The notes under the pieces: generated by a model
What the model saw: the letters and a program-made list of their open reading frames with translations, nothing else
What the model was told of the DNA's origin: nothing
Databases searched by the model: none
DNA from: CALVGQ01 sp964368495
Lineage (GTDB): Bacteria; Bacillota_I; Bacilli_A; Erysipelotrichales; Erysipelotrichaceae
Assembly: GCA_964368495.1 (NCBI GenBank)
Contig: CAYJAJ010000009.1
Location: forward strand, 1 to 64,000
DNA: 64,000 nucleotides
Reading direction: 5' to 3'
Made by a program: the position numbers and the translations under genes
Part shown: positions 60,207 to 64,000 of the stretch, one piece after another
Position numbering within the stretch: the first letter of the stretch is position 1
Layout of the letters: each line of letters starts with the position of its first letter

Positions 60207-60905
60207 CTAATATTTGAAAAACGATGATTTCACTAATTTTCTAGATAAATAATATTTTGAAAAAGCTGTCTTTTGAAGCTTACTTAATTCTAAGGTATTT
60301 TTAATAAATGAAGGTAAAAATTCATCGTATTTTACTTCTAATATAAAATATCCTTGTGGCAATATTGGAGTCTTATTAAAATTCTCCTTAAAGAAATAAT
60401 CACAATCACTACTTCCAGTTATATTCATATCCAACGTTATTCTAACATTGCCTTCTTTATAAGTGTAGGCTTTTCTTAAATATTCAACAACAATTACAGG
60501 TTTAAGTAACTCTGTTTTCATAAGTTGCATTGTTTGAAAATATGCTGGTTTCATATTTTCTTTAATTGGCAATCTTTTATTAAAAACTGCTTCACTTGCC
60601 TCTTCTTTTGTCAGTACACAACTTTCCTTATAACAATAAGTATGTTGTTTGGATTTAACTTCTAATCTTATTAATGAATAATCATTGTTGTAAACACGAA
60701 TACGATATTTTTTTCTAACACCAATTCCATCTTCATTTTCGAAGTAACAACGGTTATTTAATGTATCAAAATAGACACTCTTTATTAAGTATGTATTGGA
60801 TGGACCTGCATTTTTATCAACTTTCAATAAACCTTTTAATCTCTGATCTATTATTGCGAAGTCTTTCGCATCACAAATGTATTTTTCTTCTACTCTGTAT
60901 TTCAT
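60207..60905 (-). CDS. VTC-domain polyphosphate polymerase family protein
   Basis: A 232-residue soluble tunnel-fold (triphosphate tunnel metalloenzyme) protein. The N-terminal YRVEEKYI, VYFDT, KYRIRVYN, RLEVKSKQ and the C-terminal YFILEVKYDEFLP contain the alternating acidic and basic residues that line the tunnel. VTC4 in yeast makes polyphosphate from ATP, and bacterial forms are annotated likewise. It lies 3 bases after CotH and just before DUF4956. GGAG is 9 bases before the ATG. The membrane DUF4956 protein may move or anchor its product. Confidence 0.88.
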   Translation of the reverse strand: MKYRVEEKYICDAKDFAIIDQRLKGLLKVDKNAGPSNTYLIKSVYFDTLNNRCYFENEDGIGVRKKYRIRVYNNDYSLIRLEVKSKQHTYCYKESCVLTKEEASEAVFNKRLPIKENMKPAYFQTMQLMKTELLKPVIVVEYLRKAYTYKEGNVRITLDMNITGSSDCDYFFKENFNKTPILPQGYFILEVKYDEFLPSFIKNTLELSKLQKTAFSKYYLSRKLVKSSFFKY

Positions 60906-60908
60906 CGG

Positions 60909-62501
60909 CTATTTCTCCATGCTTAAATCAATGACATATTGATCTAAATACTCTATTCTTTCTAGCGCAAACATAACCATTCTATCATACTCATTTTGTA
61001 AGTCCAATTCCATTTCCCACTTTTCATAATCACGATAATAAGCCCCAGATTCATGTAATCTTTCCATGTGTTTATTTATTGTAAGAATTATATTTTCTTC
61101 TGATAACACTGTTTCTCTTAACTCATTATAACGTTCAATGAATAATTCACAATATTCAGGATCATTTATTAAAATAGACGACATATATGGATCTTTTCTA
61201 TATGTGCTATCAACACTTTGAGTAAATGCCATGTCTTCATCATTAATATACTCATCTCCAAATGAATAATTCAAATCATACAGAATGTATTCATAACGAT
61301 ACGTTTTTTCATTTTGTTGAATAGCAGATACAAACATATTTTTAGGATCATTATCAAATAAACCGAAGATATAAATAAAAATATCATTGTCAATGATGTT
61401 TTGTAAGTTCATCAATGAGCTTACTTCATCTAATGTCACTTCTTTTTGTGTCGCTTCATTAAATGAAAACAAATCAAGAAATTCAATGATTGGATCCCAC
61501 TTTTGTTCTGCTAAGGTGAAATCAAAATTTTTGATTTCTATGCTACTTATATTATATAAGTTCTCGTAATTTTCTGTTGATAAGATTTGATCTGCTGTCG
61601 GCATTTCTCCACCTATAAACTTATAATACAAATCATTTTCTTTATCTAAATCAGCTTGTTTTTCATCCAAGGGTTCAGTTAATTGATAAATACCAATATA
61701 TTCATTGTTTATAAATAATTCGCAAAATTCTGTGTCTTGTGGATGAAGATACAGTGCTTCACCTTCTTTTCTTACTTGTGATAGTAAATCCATAATGATA
61801 GTTTCTCTTACTTTGGTTGTATCCGAATACAACGCAGTTAATGCCCAATCATCATCATTTCTTAACCCTAGTAATTGTGCATCATAGTTTTCTCCAACTT
61901 CATCCTTTAAATCAACAGTATAGGATTTTTTAGGATAATATTGAGAATTTGCACCTCTGTATTTATACTCCATGAAATAAGTATCATATCCATAACGACC
62001 GCTTTCGTGAGAATCAGGATCAATCACAGTAACTTCTCCATCATATTTTTCCCAGCCCCACTGTTCTGGAGTCGTTGGTGTATTTAAATGAATTATTGGT
62101 AATGTCGTTATTTTGATTTTCCCAATATAATACTGAGCATCATCAATCAAAAGCACTCTAAACTCCAAGTTCGATGCTATACTTTCTTTTATTTCATCAA
62201 ACTGTAAATCATCTATCCAATATATTTCAAGTGACTCATCATCCAAAAAATTTCCCTTAATATCTTCTCCAACAGAAATAAAATACTGGTCATTTGTTAT
62301 ATCATAAACAGGTTCTACACCTTCAAAACGAAGGCGATATGTAATGTTTTCTTCAGTTTTATTTAATCCACTAATTTTATCTTCAACTTCATCTACACTT
62401 ATTATTGGAAGATTTAAAAATGTATCTTTTTCAAAAAAGATCATATAGCCCCCTATTATTAATAAAAATAACATGGATATCATTACTAATAATTTTTTCA
62501 T
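60909..62501 (-). CDS. CotH-family protein kinase-like secreted protein
   Basis: A 530-residue protein with an N-terminal membrane anchor (KLLVMISMLFLLIIGGYMIF) and an outside domain. The CotH fold is an atypical kinase that phosphorylates Ser in spore-coat proteins. Visible motifs are MEYKYRGANSQYYPKKSYTVDL (ATP-binding Lys area), WALTALYSDTTKVRE, LCELFINNEYIGIYQLTE-like CELFINNEYIGIYQLTEPLD, and the metal Asp in EYILYDLNYSFGDE. The ATG at 62501 is used. It opens the CotH-VTC-DUF4956 operon. No spore genes are present nearby. Confidence 0.87.
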   Translation of the reverse strand: MKKLLVMISMLFLLIIGGYMIFFEKDTFLNLPIISVDEVEDKISGLNKTEENITYRLRFEGVEPVYDITNDQYFISVGEDIKGNFLDDESLEIYWIDDLQFDEIKESIASNLEFRVLLIDDAQYYIGKIKITTLPIIHLNTPTTPEQWGWEKYDGEVTVIDPDSHESGRYGYDTYFMEYKYRGANSQYYPKKSYTVDLKDEVGENYDAQLLGLRNDDDWALTALYSDTTKVRETIIMDLLSQVRKEGEALYLHPQDTEFCELFINNEYIGIYQLTEPLDEKQADLDKENDLYYKFIGGEMPTADQILSTENYENLYNISSIEIKNFDFTLAEQKWDPIIEFLDLFSFNEATQKEVTLDEVSSLMNLQNIIDNDIFIYIFGLFDNDPKNMFVSAIQQNEKTYRYEYILYDLNYSFGDEYINDEDMAFTQSVDSTYRKDPYMSSILINDPEYCELFIERYNELRETVLSEENIILTINKHMERLHESGAYYRDYEKWEMELDLQNEYDRMVMFALERIEYLDQYVIDLSMEK

Positions 62502-62531
62502 CGAATCACCTTTCATAACTTAACTTGTTTC

Positions 62532-62537
62532 AGTATA
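62532..62537 (-). promoter_or_regulatory. Candidate promoter of the CotH-VTC-DUF4956 operon
   Basis: On the minus strand TGA-TATACT forms an extended -10, about 30 bases before the CotH start and downstream of the LCP terminator. No strong -35. Confidence 0.5.
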
Positions 62538-62583
62538 TCACATTTTAATGCAATTTAAAAAGTTCCATTTTCATTAAGTAATT

Positions 62584-62610
62584 AAAAAAGAGGATATAAG
62601 AATCCCCTTT
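62584..62610 (-). terminator. Terminator of the second LCP gene
   Basis: On the minus strand AAAGGGGAT-TCTTAT-ATCCTCTTT (62587-62610), nine pairs with one G-U, followed by TTTTTT. Confidence 0.85.
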
Positions 62611-62634
62611 AAATAAATCGAATTTCGCCAACTT

Positions 62635-64000
62635 CTATTCTGAAGGCGCAGTTGTTTCAGGTGCAGCCTGCTCTGTAGCAGGTGCCGTAGTAACTGGTGC
62701 TGCTTTTGTTGTTTCTGGAGCTTTTGTTGTAGATGTTGTCGTTGTTGTGGTAGTCGTAGTAGTCGACGTTGATGTAGAGTTACTTGATGTAGTAGTTGTT
62801 GCACTAGTTGCAACACTACTATTTTGTGATGATGTGGATGTGCTATTTAAGCTTGATGAACTTGTGCTAGGTTGTGGGCCTAATGAAACTACATAGTTAA
62901 CTTTAAAGTCTGGACCAGCTGCACTTAAATCATTACTTATAATTAAACCAACAGCAACCTCATTTGAATAGGCTGTTGTCATATCCCCTTCCTCTAAATC
63001 ATTTTCTTCTAAGTACTCTTGGAAATCTTCTACTGTCTTCCCAGTAAATGAAGGTACTTCAACACTATCACTTTGTTCAGGATGTTTAACGATATGAACA
63101 TTGATATGATCAATTGTGCTTAAAACAGTTCCAGCTAAAACACTTTGATTTGAAACTGCATTTTCAGCAAGTGTTTCTACATAATATTGACTGTCATAGT
63201 CAGCCTCTTCTATTGTTAATCCAATACCATTTTCAATACACCATGCCTGAACATCCGCAATATCCATTCCATAGAAATCTGCAACAAGTGGCGGTGCCGT
63301 TGAAACGATTTGTGCCTCTGGATAACTATCAAGTACTGTAACTGGCGGATTATACAGCCAATTAATACTAAATTTCATTGTTTTTTCACTATCAATAACA
63401 CGATCGTATTCCAAGTTTTCCATAATCAAATCATGAGCATCTGCAATAGCACCTTCCCACAATCGTACAATAGACATGCTGTATTGCCCTGCTTCACTCC
63501 ATACACTCGAGTTATAACCTGTAATTGATGTTTGTACCAAATCAATTGCCATTTCTTCTTGTACAGATGTTCGGCTCATTTTTGCCATAAGTAAATTGAA
63601 GAAATCAATTAATTGGTCCACTGACATGTTCGTCGAAACATTCTCGCCAGCAGCATTTAATACTGCTAAGGCTTGATTAACATCATCCATATTTACTATT
63701 CTATTTAAAATACCTTCGATAACCTGTTGTTGATTTGCTTGTCTTTGAAAATCTCCAGTCAGATATAATTTACGTTCTCTAGCAAATGCTAAAGCCTGTT
63801 CACCATTTAAAAGCACATCATCCCCGGCAGGAACCCATACAGTTTTATGGCCTCTTTCTGATGATGAATCTTGACCCACAAATTCAAATGGGTTATCCAC
63901 GACTATCCCACCTAATGAATCAACAACATTAACAACTCCTTTAAAGTTTGTTTCTGCAAAAAAGTCAATTTCAATATCCAACAAATCTTCTACAGTATCA
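62635..64000 (-). CDS. Second LCP-family ligase with two PASTA-like domains, 5' end outside window
   Basis: The last about 455 residues of a paralogue of the LCP protein at 50646. The visible part starts inside the LCP domain (DTVEDLLDIEIDFFAETNFKGV) and keeps ARERKLYLTGDFQRQANQQ with its conserved Arg residues. Two PASTA-like modules follow: one beginning FYGMDIADVQAWCIENGIGLT, and a more typical one with VPSFTGKTVEDFQEYLEE. The C-terminus is a Ser/Thr/Ala stalk with long Thr runs. The first LCP has only one such module. The N-terminus lies beyond the right edge. Confidence 0.92.
   Translation of the reverse strand, partial: DTVEDLLDIEIDFFAETNFKGVVNVVDSLGGIVVDNPFEFVGQDSSSERGHKTVWVPAGDDVLLNGEQALAFARERKLYLTGDFQRQANQQQVIEGILNRIVNMDDVNQALAVLNAAGENVSTNMSVDQLIDFFNLLMAKMSRTSVQEEMAIDLVQTSITGYNSSVWSEAGQYSMSIVRLWEGAIADAHDLIMENLEYDRVIDSEKTMKFSINWLYNPPVTVLDSYPEAQIVSTAPPLVADFYGMDIADVQAWCIENGIGLTIEEADYDSQYYVETLAENAVSNQSVLAGTVLSTIDHINVHIVKHPEQSDSVEVPSFTGKTVEDFQEYLEENDLEEGDMTTAYSNEVAVGLIISNDLSAAGPDFKVNYVVSLGPQPSTSSSSLNSTSTSSQNSSVATSATTTTSSNSTSTSTTTTTTTTTTSTTKAPETTKAAPVTTAPATEQAAPETTAPSE

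Noticed and set aside
1..64000. CRISPR arrays, tRNA or rRNA genes, intact transposases or prophage genes
   Set aside because: No regularly spaced repeats, cloverleaf-type sequences, ribosomal RNA segments or transposase or phage structural motifs were seen on either strand.

Overview
The window reads as a chromosome segment of a low-GC (roughly 30-33% by eye), Gram-positive-type bacterium, most likely from the Erysipelotrichia or a close relative between Bacilli and Mollicutes. The reasons are AT-rich coding, strong AGGAGG ribosome sites, the housekeeping order frr-pyrH-tsf-rpsB-xerC-trmFO-topA-dprA-rnhB-rbgA ... lepB-rplS, and envelope genes of the LCP, YfhO and LTA-synthase types. TGA is a normal stop (for example topA and rmlA), so the standard bacterial code applies. 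A 78-base run of N at 57623-57700 marks a scaffold join. Nearly every gene is on the minus strand. The plus strand carries only cysE and the cdd/methyltransferase pair.

Region 1 (1-10006) is conserved housekeeping: ribosome recycling, UMP kinase, EF-Ts, S2, a Xer recombinase, the tRNA methylase TrmFO, topoisomerase I, a short DprA, RNase HII and the ribosome-assembly GTPase RbgA. Region 2 (10007-17769) is accessory DNA between rbgA and its usual neighbours lepB and rplS. It holds a YtrA-like GntR/ABC transporter operon, a secreted calcium-repeat protein with an ECF sigma factor and an RsgI-like anti-sigma factor, a LytTR/DUF3021 pair, a lipoprotein, and divergent cysK/cysE. lepB and rplS (with a candidate L19 leader) follow at 17794-18950.

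Region 3 (about 19000-35642) is a loose collection with long AT-rich gaps: a cytidine/blasticidin-type deaminase behind a strongly folded intergenic segment, a truncated methyltransferase, a VOC protein, a small membrane protein, an S10 peptidase, a large helical protein, a 1120-residue surface protein, a membrane diguanylate cyclase, an acetyltransferase, an orphan type IV pilin-like protein, RlmCD and two small conserved genes. Several decayed genes lie here, including a small membrane gene with an in-frame TGA and a fragment of a second rRNA methyltransferase.

Region 4 (35718-64000) is a large cell-surface polysaccharide locus. Two operons each bring a flippase and glycosyltransferases (five GT2, one GT4), with an O-antigen-polymerase-like protein, a DUF6056 membrane protein and a YfhO protein. 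LCP ligases carrying PASTA-like domains lie at 50.6-52.7 kb and 62.6-64 kb. Between them are sugar-nucleotide genes (rmlA, rmlB, a reductase-like SDR and a Glf-type mutase, but no rmlC or rmlD), an LTA-synthase-like sulfatase-fold protein, and a CotH kinase/VTC polyphosphate polymerase/DUF4956 operon. Together they suggest synthesis, export and wall attachment of a complex glycan, possibly with a 6-deoxy-furanose sugar, plus phosphate-based decoration of the envelope.
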